From positions 1 through 64,000 of the forward strand of contig NZ_FCOK02000015.1 in assembly GCF_001544555.2 (NCBI RefSeq): a DNA stretch of 64,000 bases, written 5' to 3'. Positions 8,333-17,583 of the stretch are shown here, in pieces. The notes beneath the pieces were generated by a model. The model ran no database searches. It saw only the letters and a list, made by a program, of their open reading frames with translations, and was not told where the DNA came from. Numbering within the stretch: the first letter of the stretch is position 1; each line of letters opens with the position of its first letter. The translations under genes and the position numbers were made by a program. This stretch comes from Caballeronia udeis. Its GTDB lineage: Bacteria > Pseudomonadota > Gammaproteobacteria > Burkholderiales > Burkholderiaceae.

Positions 8333-10021
8333 TCAGCGCTCCGGCGCCGCGAGAGTGGCTGCCTGGCGCTTTCGAAGTCGATAGCGTAACTGTGGGCTGG
8401 TCATGCCCAACGCACGCGCGGCGCGGGCGAAGCTGCCACCGGAAAGGTTGACCGACTCCTGCAACACCAGCGTTTCAAGTTCCTCGAACGAGAGCCCCGA
8501 GTTCAAGACGTGCTCCACCAGTGACTGATGAGACGGATTGGCGACACTTGCCGATTCGAGCGCTCCTGTCCGGCCGATACCACTGCTGCCGGCCCGTGCG
8601 GATTCCAGCGGGGTGGAGAGGTGGACGGCTTCGATCCAGCCATCCTCGGGTGCGAGGATCATTGCGCGCTCCAGCATGTTTTCCAGCTCCCGGATGTTGC
8701 CAGGCCAGGTATAACGCTTGAGCAGGCGTAAAGCCATATCGGAAACGCCACGCACCGGTTTGTTGTGGACCACGGAGAAGCGCTCGACTAGCGTGTCGAT
8801 CAGCGGCTGCAGATCGGCGAGGCGCTCGCGCAGTGGCGGGATGTGGATCGGAAACACGCACAGGCGATAGAACAGGTCCGCACGGAAGCGGCCATCCTTG
8901 ACTGCCTGGGTGAGATCGATGTTGGTGGCGGCGACCACCCGCACGTTCACCTTGCGCACGCGCTCGTCGCCAAGCCGCTCGATTTCGCCTTCCTGAAGTG
9001 CTCGCAATAGCTTGGCCTGGGCGGCGAGCGGCATCTCGCCGATCTCGTCAAGAAACAGGGTGCCACCGTCGGCGCGCTCGAACTTGCCTGGGCGTGACGC
9101 CGTAGCCCCGGTATAGGCTCCCTTCTCGACACCGAACAGGTCGGATTCAATCAGCTCATGGGGGATCGCTGCGCAGTTGACCGCAACGAAGGGTTGATCG
9201 CGCCGCCGATTGAGTTGGTGCAGTGCGCGGGCAAAGCGTTCCTTGCCAACTCCCGTCTCGCCGAGCAGCAGCACCGTGACGTCGGTACCCGCCGCGCGGG
9301 CAATGAGGTCGCATGCTTGACGAAAACCCGCCGAGCGGCCAACCAGGCCCGGGAGGATGACGCCGCCATTGCGTGCGGCTGTGGGTTCCTCGCGGCGGGT
9401 CGAGGTTTTCGGAGCCTGTTCCGGCGTGAAGTAGCTCGCATAGTCCTCCACGTCCTCCCATTCCTCGGCAGGTTTGCCCACTAGCGTGCAATGGTCTGCA
9501 CCGCAGGCGGCGCATTCGATTTCCTTCATCAACACCTGTCGACCAAGAAAGCCAGACGTATAGCCTGAGGCGTAGCCTGCCCGCATCCAGCACACCGGGT
9601 AGTCGGTCTGGCCGAACTCGCGCAGATGAGACTCCGCCTCCCACGAATTCTCGGAGCGAAACTCGCCATAAAAGCTGCCGCTCGGCACGTCCATCTCGAC
9701 CCGCAGCGGAAACACACGTTCGCCCCCTTCGAGCATGAAAAGTTGGGGTCCGGCGATGTAAGCGTCGAGATCGTCGTCGTTCCTGCGTATCCTTCGGACG
9801 ATCTCGGCGTCGCGCAAACCGGCTTCATACCCCATGCGGATGATGGTCCGGCGCGCATCGTCAATACCTACCGACAAGATCAGCTCGCGGCGCAGTCCTG
9901 CCATCGTGGCGACGTGAAGCAGCAGCATCCGGCTCTCCCCCAGCCAGATCAGACCGTCCTCTGTCGAGAAGCGGACCAGTCCGCGTAAGTCGTCATTCCC
10001 CGGGTATTCGATTTTCTTCAT
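8333..10021 (-). CDS. phnR: Sigma-54-dependent activator of the phn operon (PhnR, XylR/NtrC class)
   Basis: 562 residues from the ATG at 10021, chosen because AAAGGAG lies just upstream; the frame stays open to 10138. Order: XylR_N sensor (about 1-130), V4R domain with the cysteine/histidine cluster [15 protein letters not shown] near 170-185, AAA+ sigma-54 interaction domain with Walker A GETGVGKE (254-261) and Walker B near 320-330, and a Fis-type helix-turn-helix at the C-terminus. The sigma-54 contact loop reads GAYTGA instead of the usual GAFTGA, a change found in some functional activators. The XylR_N/V4R sensor implies direct aromatic effector binding. Position and divergence from phnS match PhnR of Burkholderia sp. 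RP007. Confidence 0.9.
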   Translation of the reverse strand: MKKIEYPGNDDLRGLVRFSTEDGLIWLGESRMLLLHVATMAGLRRELILSVGIDDARRTIIRMGYEAGLRDAEIVRRIRRNDDDLDAYIAGPQLFMLEGGERVFPLRVEMDVPSGSFYGEFRSENSWEAESHLREFGQTDYPVCWMRAGYASGYTSGFLGRQVLMKEIECAACGADHCTLVGKPAEEWEDVEDYASYFTPEQAPKTSTRREEPTAARNGGVILPGLVGRSAGFRQACDLIARAAGTDVTVLLLGETGVGKERFARALHQLNRRRDQPFVAVNCAAIPHELIESDLFGVEKGAYTGATASRPGKFERADGGTLFLDEIGEMPLAAQAKLLRALQEGEIERLGDERVRKVNVRVVAATNIDLTQAVKDGRFRADLFYRLCVFPIHIPPLRERLADLQPLIDTLVERFSVVHNKPVRGVSDMALRLLKRYTWPGNIRELENMLERAMILAPEDGWIEAVHLSTPLESARAGSSGIGRTGALESASVANPSHQSLVEHVLNSGLSFEELETLVLQESVNLSGGSFARAARALGMTSPQLRYRLRKRQAATLAAPER

Positions 10022-10068
10022 CAGGCGGCTCCTTTCGTCGGGTGTCGCGTATTGCGATCTCAGTACTG

Positions 10069-10119
10069 ATGCGATGATTTGATCGCATGAGTGCTTCGAC
10101 AAGCTCAAATGATCACATG
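10069..10119. promoter_or_regulatory. Candidate enhancer (UAS) for PhnR
   Basis: An inverted repeat ATGCGAT (10069-10075) / ATCGCAT (10082-10088) overlaps the first of two direct repeats TGATCGCATG (10080-10089) and TGATCACATG (10110-10119), spaced exactly 30 bp, about three helical turns. The block lies about 75-125 bp upstream of the -24 element, the usual place for an XylR-type enhancer, and TGATC is shared with XylR/DmpR sites. Confidence 0.55.
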
Positions 10120-10194
10120 CGCCGGGACGGGTTGCCAAGGGGAAGGTTGACTTAATACCTTGATTGGACTCGCTTTATTCTTAATCTGTGCGGC

Positions 10195-10210
10195 TGGCAC
10201 GCATCTTGTG
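10195..10210 (+). promoter_or_regulatory. Sigma-54 (-24/-12) promoter driving phnS and the phn operon
   Basis: TGGCACGCATCTTGTG: a perfect -24 half (TGGCAC), correct 5-bp spacer, and a -12 half TTGTG that differs from TTGCA at two bases. It points toward phnS and lies beside the divergent sigma-54 activator gene. Confidence 0.75.
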
Positions 10211-10314
10211 TAATGAATGTCGACAAAAGTCGGGCACCGCTTCTCCTTCCGGACAAGGGGTGCGATCGACCTGCCGACGGCGTCGTCGGCAGATACCCCA
10301 ATAGGAGACAGACG

Positions 10315-10389
10315 ATGACATCCACATCCAGCGCAGCAAGGTCTGTGAGCCGCTTGACTTCGACACCTTGCATAGGCTCTTTCGCGTGA
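10315..10389 (+). CDS. Possible 24-residue leader peptide in the phn transcript
   Basis: A short frame with a good ribosome site (TAGGAGACAGACG before ATG) lies between the sigma-54 promoter and phnS and ends in TGA. The peptide is Ser/Thr-rich and has no recognisable domain. It may be a leader, the relic of a gene once behind this promoter, or chance. The remaining 10022-10554 leader holds no other gene. Confidence 0.25.
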   Translation: MTSTSSAARSVSRLTSTPCIGSFA

Positions 10390-10554
10390 CCAGACGCCGC
10401 TCCGATGGCCTCTTCAGCATTTGGTTCGTCCGCGCGGGACGTGGGCAGCCTCAGTCGGCATTTCGGGTAATCAGCCCCCATTGCATCGACTGTTCAGCAG
10501 TCGGCGCGGCCCGGTTTTGTGTGCGGCGAAGTGATGTCAATCGATCGGTGAATC

Positions 10555-11697
10555 ATGTCAAACCAAGTAGTACGCAATCTTCGTAGCGTCAACATGAATC
10601 TGCTCCCGGTTCTCGGGGAACTCTTGCGCTGCCCCAATGTGAGCCACGCGGCGAACCGACTTCATCTTACGCAATCGACCGTCAGCGGCTCGCTGAAGCA
10701 GTTGCGTCTACTGTTCGAGGACGATCTGCTGGTTCAGCGCGGGCGGGAGATGGTGCTCACCGAGAAGGCGAAAGAACTGCGGCCCGCGGTCGAGCGGCTT
10801 CTTGAGCAGGCCAGCCGACTGTTCTGCGCCGAGACTTTCGATCCAGCAACCGCAGCTAACTGCTTTCGCATCGCTACCGCCGACTACGTGTCAGCACTCG
10901 TTACCTCACGTCTTGGTCCCGTGCTTCAAGCCAATGCGCCGGGGGTCAGCATAACCCTTACGCCCACACCCGGTACCACCGCGAAGGATCTCCGGCTCGG
11001 TGTCGTCGATCTGATCATCTGTCCCAACCGACGGGAGAATTGGGAAGCGTGCGGGATCGCCGCGCACGACCCTGAGTTCTGCCACGAGGTGTTTATTCGC
11101 GATCGTCTGGTGGCGATTCAATCGGCGAACCGATCGTTGGCCGAACGGCCGCTGGCTTTGGCGGACTACCTCGCGCGGCCCCACGCTATGTATTGCCGGA
11201 CCGACGGACAGCCGACGATCGAGCAGGAAACGCTCGCGCAGATGGGGCTCGTGCAGCGCATACAGTTCCTGGTGCCGTATTTCACGCTGCTTCCCCAATT
11301 GGTGGTCGACAGCCATCTGGTGGCGCTGATCCCGCTTTCTCTCGCCAACCACTACGCGCGGCTCTTTCCCCTCGACGTATTCGAACCGCCCGTTCCGTTC
11401 CCTTCGCTCGATCTGGTGATGATAGGCGCTTGCCACCGCGCCGATCGCGCCGACCTGTATTGGCTACGCAAGATCGTGCGCGATTCCGCATCCAGCTTCC
11501 TCGACATCGGGAACGAAGGCGGTTGCCTCGAGACGGCTTCCGCTTGCGCTCCAACGGATGTCGATGTCACGACCGCGGGAACTCCGCTTCTGCCACCTCG
11601 CGCGCTCGCACGCCCAGGTCATGGGGAAAACCGATACCGGGTATCGGAAGAGTCCGTTTCTCCGTCCAGCAGCGCTTTGATATCTTTTCCTCAATAA
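10555..11697 (+). CDS. phnS: LysR-type regulator PhnS
   Basis: 380 residues: a LysR helix-turn-helix (MNLLPVLGELL, then HLTQSTVSGSLKQLRLLF, about residues 14-60), an effector domain to about residue 315, and an unusual 60-65-residue Ser/Pro/Ala-rich tail with no LysR homology that I can see. The tail could come from loss of an ancestral stop codon. Alternative starts lie at GTG 10567 or 10570. It is the first full gene behind the sigma-54 promoter and sits where phnS lies in the RP007 locus. Two regulators of different classes (PhnR and PhnS) for one operon is characteristic of phn. Confidence 0.85.
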   Translation: MSNQVVRNLRSVNMNLLPVLGELLRCPNVSHAANRLHLTQSTVSGSLKQLRLLFEDDLLVQRGREMVLTEKAKELRPAVERLLEQASRLFCAETFDPATAANCFRIATADYVSALVTSRLGPVLQANAPGVSITLTPTPGTTAKDLRLGVVDLIICPNRRENWEACGIAAHDPEFCHEVFIRDRLVAIQSANRSLAERPLALADYLARPHAMYCRTDGQPTIEQETLAQMGLVQRIQFLVPYFTLLPQLVVDSHLVALIPLSLANHYARLFPLDVFEPPVPFPSLDLVMIGACHRADRADLYWLRKIVRDSASSFLDIGNEGGCLETASACAPTDVDVTTAGTPLLPPRALARPGHGENRYRVSEESVSPSSSALISFPQ

Positions 11698-11748
11698 CAC
11701 CGGGCCATGCCGCCCGCCACGCGACGAACAAAGGAGACGCAGGACACC

Positions 11749-13200
11749 ATGGACACCCAGCTCATCATCGACAACGCCGATGTGCCAGCAACAACAGCGG
11801 CGACCTTCGAACGCCGCAGCCCGACCACCGGCGAGCTGGTGACCCGCGCGGCTGCCGCCAGCGTGGCGGATGCCATTGCCGCGGCTGACTCTGCCGCTGC
11901 CGCCTACCGGTCGTGGTCCGCCACCGGGCCGACCGAACGGCGCCGCATCCTGCTCAAGGCGGCTGACCTGCTGGAAGCCCGCACGCCGGAATTCAGCCGC
12001 GTAATGGCGCTGGAAGTCGGCGCCTCGGACTTGTGGGCAGGCGTCAACGTGATGCTTGCCGCGAACCTCTTCCGTGAGGCCGCCGCTCTGACGACGCAGA
12101 TCCAGGGCGAGACCATCCCTACTGACAAAGCAGGTGTGTTGTCGATGACCGTGCGTCAGCCAGTCGGCGTGATTCTCAGCATCGCGCCCTGGAACGGACC
12201 GGTCGTACTTGCTGCGCGGGCAATCGCTTATCCGCTGGTTTGCGGAAACACGGTTGTGTTTCGCGCTTCCGAGCTGAGCCCGAAGACCCACATGCTGATC
12301 GTCGATGTGCTGCGTGACGCGGGCCTGCCGCCGGGGGTGCTGAACGCAGTCACCAACGCGCCGCAGGATGCCCCGGAAGTGGTTGACGCCCTGATCGCTC
12401 ACCCCGCGGTGCGGCGGATCAACTTTACCGGCTCCACCCGTGTCGGTCGCGTCATCGCCGAGAAGGCGGCTCGCCACCTCAAGCGCTGCCTGCTTGAACT
12501 CGGCGGCAAGGCGCCGCTGGTGGTGCTCGACGACGCGGACATCGACGAAGCGGTGAAGGCCGCGGTGTTCGGTGCCTTTCTCTACCAGGGGCAGATCTGC
12601 ATGTCGACCGAACGCATCGTGGTCGACGAGAAGATCGCTGACACATTTGTCGCCAGGTTTGCCGCGCGGGCGCGCGAGTTGCCGGTAGGCGACCCCGCTA
12701 CGCGCGGTGGCTGTGTTGTGGGACCGATGATCGTCCGTGAATCCGGTGATCGCATCAACGCGATGATCGACGACGCGATGAACCGGGGTGCCAAGGTGGT
12801 GGCTGGCGGGTTTGCTGACGGCGCGGTGATGCCGGCCACGATCGTCGACCGCGTTACTCCGGCCATGCGTATCTATGACGAGGAAACCTTCGGCCCGATC
12901 ACCACCGTGGTGCGAGCGAAGGACGCGGATGATGCGGTGCGGATCGCCAACGACACTGCGTACGGACTGTCGTCCGCGGTGTTCGGCCGCGACGTGACAC
13001 GAGCACTGAGCGTCGCGATGCGCATCGAGGCCGGCTCCTGCCACATCAACGGCTCCACCGTGCAGAACGAAGCCCAGGCGCCCTACGGCGGGACCAAGGC
13101 GAGCGGCTACGGACGCTTCGACGGGCGCGCGGTCATCGATGAGTTTACCGAACTAAAGTGGATCACGATCGAGCCCACACCGCAGTCCTACCCCTTCTGA
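11749..13200 (+). CDS. phnF: Aromatic aldehyde dehydrogenase (salicylaldehyde / hydroxynaphthaldehyde)
   Basis: 483 residues from the ATG at 11749 (AAAGGAG upstream; an in-frame ATG at 11707 lacks one). NAD-dependent aldehyde dehydrogenase of the NahF/vanillin dehydrogenase type: the PWNGPVV and FTGSTRVGR cofactor segments, the general-base motif LELGGKAP, and the catalytic cysteine in GQICMSTER. It oxidises salicylaldehyde to salicylate, or 1-hydroxy-2-naphthaldehyde when phenanthrene is the substrate. Strong G/C-rich codon bias also opens a 526-codon antisense frame, which I treat as a shadow. Confidence 0.9.
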   Translation: MDTQLIIDNADVPATTAATFERRSPTTGELVTRAAAASVADAIAAADSAAAAYRSWSATGPTERRRILLKAADLLEARTPEFSRVMALEVGASDLWAGVNVMLAANLFREAAALTTQIQGETIPTDKAGVLSMTVRQPVGVILSIAPWNGPVVLAARAIAYPLVCGNTVVFRASELSPKTHMLIVDVLRDAGLPPGVLNAVTNAPQDAPEVVDALIAHPAVRRINFTGSTRVGRVIAEKAARHLKRCLLELGGKAPLVVLDDADIDEAVKAAVFGAFLYQGQICMSTERIVVDEKIADTFVARFAARARELPVGDPATRGGCVVGPMIVRESGDRINAMIDDAMNRGAKVVAGGFADGAVMPATIVDRVTPAMRIYDEETFGPITTVVRAKDADDAVRIANDTAYGLSSAVFGRDVTRALSVAMRIEAGSCHINGSTVQNEAQAPYGGTKASGYGRFDGRAVIDEFTELKWITIEPTPQSYPF

Positions 13201-13250
13201 ATCTCGCGGCCGGCAACTGTCTTGATCCAATTCGAAAAATAGGCATACTA

Positions 13251-14243
13251 ATGAGCAAACAACGCAAACAACGTCTCGGAACCGAAGACGTCAACGGGGC
13301 ATGGGTCATCATGCCCACCCCAGCTAAACCGGAAGCCTCTGACTGGCGCGCCACCGACACGGTCGATCTGGATGAGACCGCCCGCATTGTCGAGGCGCTG
13401 ATCGATTCCGGCGTGAACGGCATTCTTAGCCTGGGCACTTTCGGCGAATGTGCCACGCTGACCTGGGAGGAAAAGCAGGCTTTTATTGGCGCCGTCGTCG
13501 AGACTACGCGTGGCCGCGTGCCATTTTTCTGCGGTACCACTGCGCTCAACACGCGTGAGGTGGTCCGCCAGACGCGTGCCGCGCTGGACATCGGCGTCGA
13601 CGGCACGATGCTCGGCGTACCAATGTGGTCCAGGATGGAAGTGCCTGCCGCTGTGCAGTTCTACCGCGACGTCGCGGAGGCCTGCCCCGAAGCCGCGATC
13701 GCGGTCTATGCAAACGCGGATGCGTTCAAGTTTGAATTCCCGCGCGCCTTTTGGGCCCAGGTAGCCCAGATTCCGCAGGTCGTCACCGCCAAGTATCTGG
13801 GCATCGGAATGCTGGACCTAGATCTCACGCTGGCACCGGGCATTCGCTTCCTGCCGCACGAGGACGACTACTATGCGGCCGCGCGCGTGGCGCCAGAGCG
13901 CGTGACCGCGTTTTGGTCCAGTGGTGCGATGTGCGGGCCGGCCACCGCTATTCGACTGCGCGACGAGGTGGCGAAGGCCAAGCAAACCGGGGATTGGCGT
14001 CTCGCCAAGGAACTTTCAGACGCGATGCGGCGTGCCGACGCCACGCTGTTTCCGCGCGGGGATTTCGCCGAATTCTCCAAATACAACATCGCCATCGAGA
14101 AGGAGCGCATGAACGCCGCTGGCTGGCTCAGAGCGGGGCCATGCCGACCTCCCTACCACATTGCGCCAGAAGAGTATCTGGATGGTGCACGCCAGTCGGG
14201 CAGGGCATGGGCCGAATTGCATCAGCAATATTCAGATCTGTAA
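13251..14243 (+). CDS. phnE: trans-o-hydroxybenzylidenepyruvate hydratase-aldolase
   Basis: 330 residues from the ATG at 13251, matching NahE/PhdJ (about 330); an upstream in-frame start at 13158 would overlap phnF. It is a DapA-family (beta/alpha)8 barrel: [16 protein letters not shown] near residue 65 and the Schiff-base lysine in VTAKYLGIG. It splits trans-o-hydroxybenzylidenepyruvate into pyruvate and salicylaldehyde, feeding PhnF. Confidence 0.9.
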   Translation: MSKQRKQRLGTEDVNGAWVIMPTPAKPEASDWRATDTVDLDETARIVEALIDSGVNGILSLGTFGECATLTWEEKQAFIGAVVETTRGRVPFFCGTTALNTREVVRQTRAALDIGVDGTMLGVPMWSRMEVPAAVQFYRDVAEACPEAAIAVYANADAFKFEFPRAFWAQVAQIPQVVTAKYLGIGMLDLDLTLAPGIRFLPHEDDYYAAARVAPERVTAFWSSGAMCGPATAIRLRDEVAKAKQTGDWRLAKELSDAMRRADATLFPRGDFAEFSKYNIAIEKERMNAAGWLRAGPCRPPYHIAPEEYLDGARQSGRAWAELHQQYSDL

Positions 14244-14340
14244 TGTAATTAGGTAAACTAAATTATGTGAAAATTTTGAGAACAGCACCGACTGCCGGTA
14301 ACCGGGGTACGGCGGCTAACTGAAAAAAATGGAGATGAGG

Positions 14341-14601
14341 ATGAGCATCTACACCGTAGAACGCGTGCTGTGGGATCTGCATGCCCAGCCCGATCTCGCC
14401 AGCCGCTTCCGCGCGGAGCCGGAGGGGGTGCTCGACGGGTACACGCTGGAAGGGGACGAGCGCGGGCTGGTTATGTCGTTGGATGTGCGTGCGATGGCTG
14501 ATCGCGGCGCCAGCCAGATGCTGTTGTTCGTTGCCTGGATGGCGTTGCAGGGACCCGGCACTACGCCGGAATACATGCGGCGGATGAACACTCGTCTTTA
14601 A
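14341..14601 (+). CDS. LigA-like small subunit for class III extradiol dioxygenase PhnC
   Basis: 86 residues from the ATG at 14341, whose ribosome site is GGAGATGAGG; an in-frame ATG at 14329 is also possible. All-helical protein of the LigA (protocatechuate 4,5-dioxygenase alpha) type: VERVLWDLHAQPDLASRFR near the start and a C-terminal YMRRMNTRL. In LigAB the small subunit packs against LigB and closes the active site. It sits 55 bp upstream of the LigB-type phnC. The published nine-gene RP007 description does not, as I recall, list it separately, so it may have been overlooked. Confidence 0.75.
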   Translation: MSIYTVERVLWDLHAQPDLASRFRAEPEGVLDGYTLEGDERGLVMSLDVRAMADRGASQMLLFVAWMALQGPGTTPEYMRRMNTRL

Positions 14602-14656
14602 AGACGGGGATGAATAACCGGGTGGTCCAGAGAGACCATCAACAAGGAGAGACAAG

Positions 14657-15484
14657 ATGGCGAAAATCGTAGGGGGATTCATGATGCCCCACGACCCACT
14701 GATCCCCGCGACGCCTACTGCGCCACCCGCAGCGCAGCGCGAGATTTGCATGCACGCTTACGCAATCATTGTCGAGCGCCTGCGTGCACTACAGGTCGAC
14801 ACTGTAGTGGTGATCGCGGATGACCACTACACCCTGAACGGGCCGTACTGCATCCCGATGGCGATGATCGGCATCGGTGACATCGAGGGTCCTTACGAGT
14901 CGTGGCTGGGGATTCCGCGCGCCCAGATCGAAAACAACAGGCCGCTGGCACATCACATCATGCAGTACGGCCTCGAGTACGGCATCGATTGGGCGGTTTC
15001 GAAGTCGCTCGTTCTCGATCACTCGGCGACCGTACCGATCCACTACGCGGCGCGTCCGGTGAAGGGGATGCGAGCGATTCCGGTTTATCTCAATACTGGA
15101 ATCGAACCGTTTATCACCAGCTGGCGCGCTCACGAGATTGGACGTGTGATCGGCGACGCGGTCGCCAACTGGCAGGGCGACGAACGGGTGGCGATTTACG
15201 GTACCGGCGGTCTCAGCCATTGGCCAGGCATGGCCGAAATGGGGGCAATCAATGAGGAGTGGGATCGCAAGATCATGAAACTGGTGGCGCAAGGCGACGT
15301 AGAGTCCCTGATCGCCCTCAGCGATGAAGAGATCTTACGCGACGGTGGCAATGGCGGAATTGAGATCAAGAACTGGATTTGCGCGATGGGGGCGCTCGGC
15401 GCCTGTCGGGGTGAAGTGATCGCGTACGAGCCGGTGGCCGAGTGGGTATGCGGCTGCGGTTATATGGAAATGAAGGTGGCGTGA
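14657..15484 (+). CDS. phnC: Class III (LigB-type) extradiol dioxygenase for dihydroxynaphthalene-type diols
   Basis: 275 residues, LigB superfamily. The N-terminal metal-binding histidine lies in FMMPHDPLIP (His12); VVIADDHYTLN and LDHSATVPIHY supply further conserved histidines, and GTGGLSHWPG is the family glycine loop. It cleaves 1,2-dihydroxynaphthalene or the phenanthrene diol. PhnC of RP007 was reported as the first class III extradiol enzyme specific for polycyclic diols; place and family here match. AAGGAGAG precedes the ATG. Confidence 0.9.
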   Translation: MAKIVGGFMMPHDPLIPATPTAPPAAQREICMHAYAIIVERLRALQVDTVVVIADDHYTLNGPYCIPMAMIGIGDIEGPYESWLGIPRAQIENNRPLAHHIMQYGLEYGIDWAVSKSLVLDHSATVPIHYAARPVKGMRAIPVYLNTGIEPFITSWRAHEIGRVIGDAVANWQGDERVAIYGTGGLSHWPGMAEMGAINEEWDRKIMKLVAQGDVESLIALSDEEILRDGGNGGIEIKNWICAMGALGACRGEVIAYEPVAEWVCGCGYMEMKVA

Positions 15485-15515
15485 GGTCCTGTTGTGTCTC
15501 GATGGAGAGTGTGTC

Positions 15516-16106
15516 ATGACGATCGATTTCTTCTTTGATTTTCTCAGCCCGTATGCCTACCTGGCCCGCCATCGGTTGGCCGAGGTCGCGGCGCTGCACG
15601 GTTGTGCAATCGCGTATAAACCGATTGACCTGGCGCGTGCCAAGCTGGCCATCGGCAACACCGGTCCAGCAAACCGCGACATGCCAGTCAAGCTGGCATA
15701 TGTCGTGGAGGATCTTAAGCGCTGGGCCGCGCGCTATCGGATTCCAATCGAATTCATCAAGAACTTCAACACAAAGCGAATGAACGTCGGCACGTTCTAT
15801 GCCGAAGCAAGGGGGCAGCAGGCCGACTACGTCCGACAGGCATACCACCTGGCGTGGGGCGAAGGAGGCGCGCCGGACGACGACGCGGCGTTGCGCTCGA
15901 TCGCCGTGTCAATGGGGTGGGACGCAGCCGACTTCTTGCGATTTCTCGACTCGTCGAAGGCCGAGACGGCCTACAACGAATCAACTTTAGAGGCGATCTC
16001 TGCCGGCGTCTTTGGCGTTCCGACGATGGCTGTCGGTCGGGACATGTGGTGGGGTAACGACCGCATCGATTTTCTTGAAACCCATCTGGGTCGCATTGCC
16101 AGGTAG
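15516..16106 (+). CDS. phnD: 2-hydroxychromene-2-carboxylate isomerase
   Basis: 196 residues from the ATG at 15516 (an in-frame start eight codons upstream lies before the GGAG). It is a kappa-class GST/DsbA-like thioredoxin fold: FFFDFLSPYAYLARH carries the catalytic serine region, and GVFGVPTMAVG is the cis-proline loop. It isomerises 2-hydroxychromene-2-carboxylate to trans-o-hydroxybenzylidenepyruvate, linking PhnC to PhnE. Confidence 0.9.
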   Translation: MTIDFFFDFLSPYAYLARHRLAEVAALHGCAIAYKPIDLARAKLAIGNTGPANRDMPVKLAYVVEDLKRWAARYRIPIEFIKNFNTKRMNVGTFYAEARGQQADYVRQAYHLAWGEGGAPDDDAALRSIAVSMGWDAADFLRFLDSSKAETAYNESTLEAISAGVFGVPTMAVGRDMWWGNDRIDFLETHLGRIAR

Positions 16107-16169
16107 ATAACGTAATTTTTTGGAAAAGCCGGATTTACTTGATGGATCATAAACATAGGAGGATGACAA

Positions 16170-17522
16170 ATGGATACCACTCATACAATTAACTTCATCG
16201 ACGTTGAGCATGGACGTCAAAGTCATAAAATCTATCAGGACCAGACATTATTCGAGCTGGAGTGTGAGCGCATCTTCGCGCGCTGCTGGCTTTTTTTGAC
16301 GCATGAATGCGCCATTCCCAATTACGGCGATTTCGTGACCACGCGCATGGGAACGGATGAGGTGATTGTGATGCGGCAGAAGGATAACTCGATTAAAGCC
16401 TTTCTCAACGTTTGCAGGCATCGCGGTGCGCGGCTATGCGCAGTCGAAGCGGGTAACGCGCGGGGCTTCGCCTGCAATTATCATGGCTGGGCGTATGGGG
16501 CAGATGGATCGCTTCTAAGTGTTCCATTTGAGAATGAAATTTATCAAAAGCGTCTGGATAAATGCAAAAACGGTCTGCATGAAATTGGCAAGGTGGAGTC
16601 CTACCATGGATTCGTTTACGGCTGCTTCGATACAGATGCGCCCAATCTAAAGGAATATCTGGGCGATTTTGCATGGTATCTCGATCTGTGGATGGAAGCC
16701 GGCGGCGGCATCGAACTCGTCGGGCCGCCTGCCCGCTGCTTTATCGAAGCCAATTGGAAAGCGCCGTCAGAGAATTTTGTCGGTGACGCCTATCATGTCG
16801 GCTGGACACATGCATCCGCGCTCAGATCTGGTCAGTCCGGGTTCGCCGGCATGGCAGGGAATAATGTGCTTCCGCCAGCAGGCGCCGGTCTGCAAGTTAC
16901 CACACAGCACGGTCACGGGATCGGTGCGCTATATGACGTCTATGCGGGCGTCCACGACAACGAGTTATCCGAAGAGCTGATGGCATGGGGCGTGGCCAAA
17001 GAGCAGGTTCTTAAAGACAAAATTGGCCCGATACGTGCCCGGCTTTATCGGTCACATTTGAATGGAACCATCTTCCCCAATACCAGTTTCCTCACAGGAT
17101 CGGGCGTATTCAAGGTTTGGCAGCCACACGGGCCAAAAAAGACCGAGGTATTGACGTGGGCCATGGTCGAAAAAGACATGCCTCCGGACATGAAAGAGAG
17201 AATTTCAAGGTCGGTGCAAAGGACGTTTGGGATCGCCGGTTATTGGGAAACGGAAGACAATGACAACATGGAGTCGGAAACCCATATGGGGCGAGGTTTC
17301 ATGGCTGGCAAGAAAATGTTGAATTCCCAAATGGGGATCAGCGGGGACCGTCAGGATCCGGATTATCCTGGTATCGTCGGTGATTCTGCTGTCGGAGAGA
17401 CGTCGTATCGCGGCTACTACCGCTTTTACAACGCCCTCATCCAATCCTCAAATTGGGAAGAGGTCAATGCGCGTAGCAATGACTGGGTGAATGAACTGAT
17501 TACCGCGAGGCCCGAAAAATAA
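16170..17522 (+). CDS. phnAc: PAH (naphthalene/phenanthrene) dioxygenase, large subunit
   Basis: 450 residues, standard for a ring-hydroxylating dioxygenase alpha subunit. Rieske ligands: Cys82, His84 (CRHRGARLC) and Cys102, His105 (CNYHGW). Catalytic iron site: Asp206, His209 and His214 (GDAYHVGWTH). AGGAGG precedes the start. It adds O2 to naphthalene or phenanthrene to give the cis-dihydrodiol. From here on the phn genes look richer in A/T than phnF and phnE, hinting that the operon was assembled from parts. No ferredoxin or reductase gene is present in the phn cluster. Confidence 0.92.
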   Translation: MDTTHTINFIDVEHGRQSHKIYQDQTLFELECERIFARCWLFLTHECAIPNYGDFVTTRMGTDEVIVMRQKDNSIKAFLNVCRHRGARLCAVEAGNARGFACNYHGWAYGADGSLLSVPFENEIYQKRLDKCKNGLHEIGKVESYHGFVYGCFDTDAPNLKEYLGDFAWYLDLWMEAGGGIELVGPPARCFIEANWKAPSENFVGDAYHVGWTHASALRSGQSGFAGMAGNNVLPPAGAGLQVTTQHGHGIGALYDVYAGVHDNELSEELMAWGVAKEQVLKDKIGPIRARLYRSHLNGTIFPNTSFLTGSGVFKVWQPHGPKKTEVLTWAMVEKDMPPDMKERISRSVQRTFGIAGYWETEDNDNMESETHMGRGFMAGKKMLNSQMGISGDRQDPDYPGIVGDSAVGETSYRGYYRFYNALIQSSNWEEVNARSNDWVNELITARPEK

Positions 17523-17583
17523 GGTCCGGTCCTTAGCGGCCTTGCAAATCATCGAAATAAACAGACCCTGGAAATAAAGAGCG

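Noticed and set aside
11464..13044. 526-codon open frame antisense to phnF
   Set aside because: Composition (His, Arg, Gly, Val rich), no domain, no ribosome site; it is the antisense shadow of strongly third-position-GC-biased codons in phnF.
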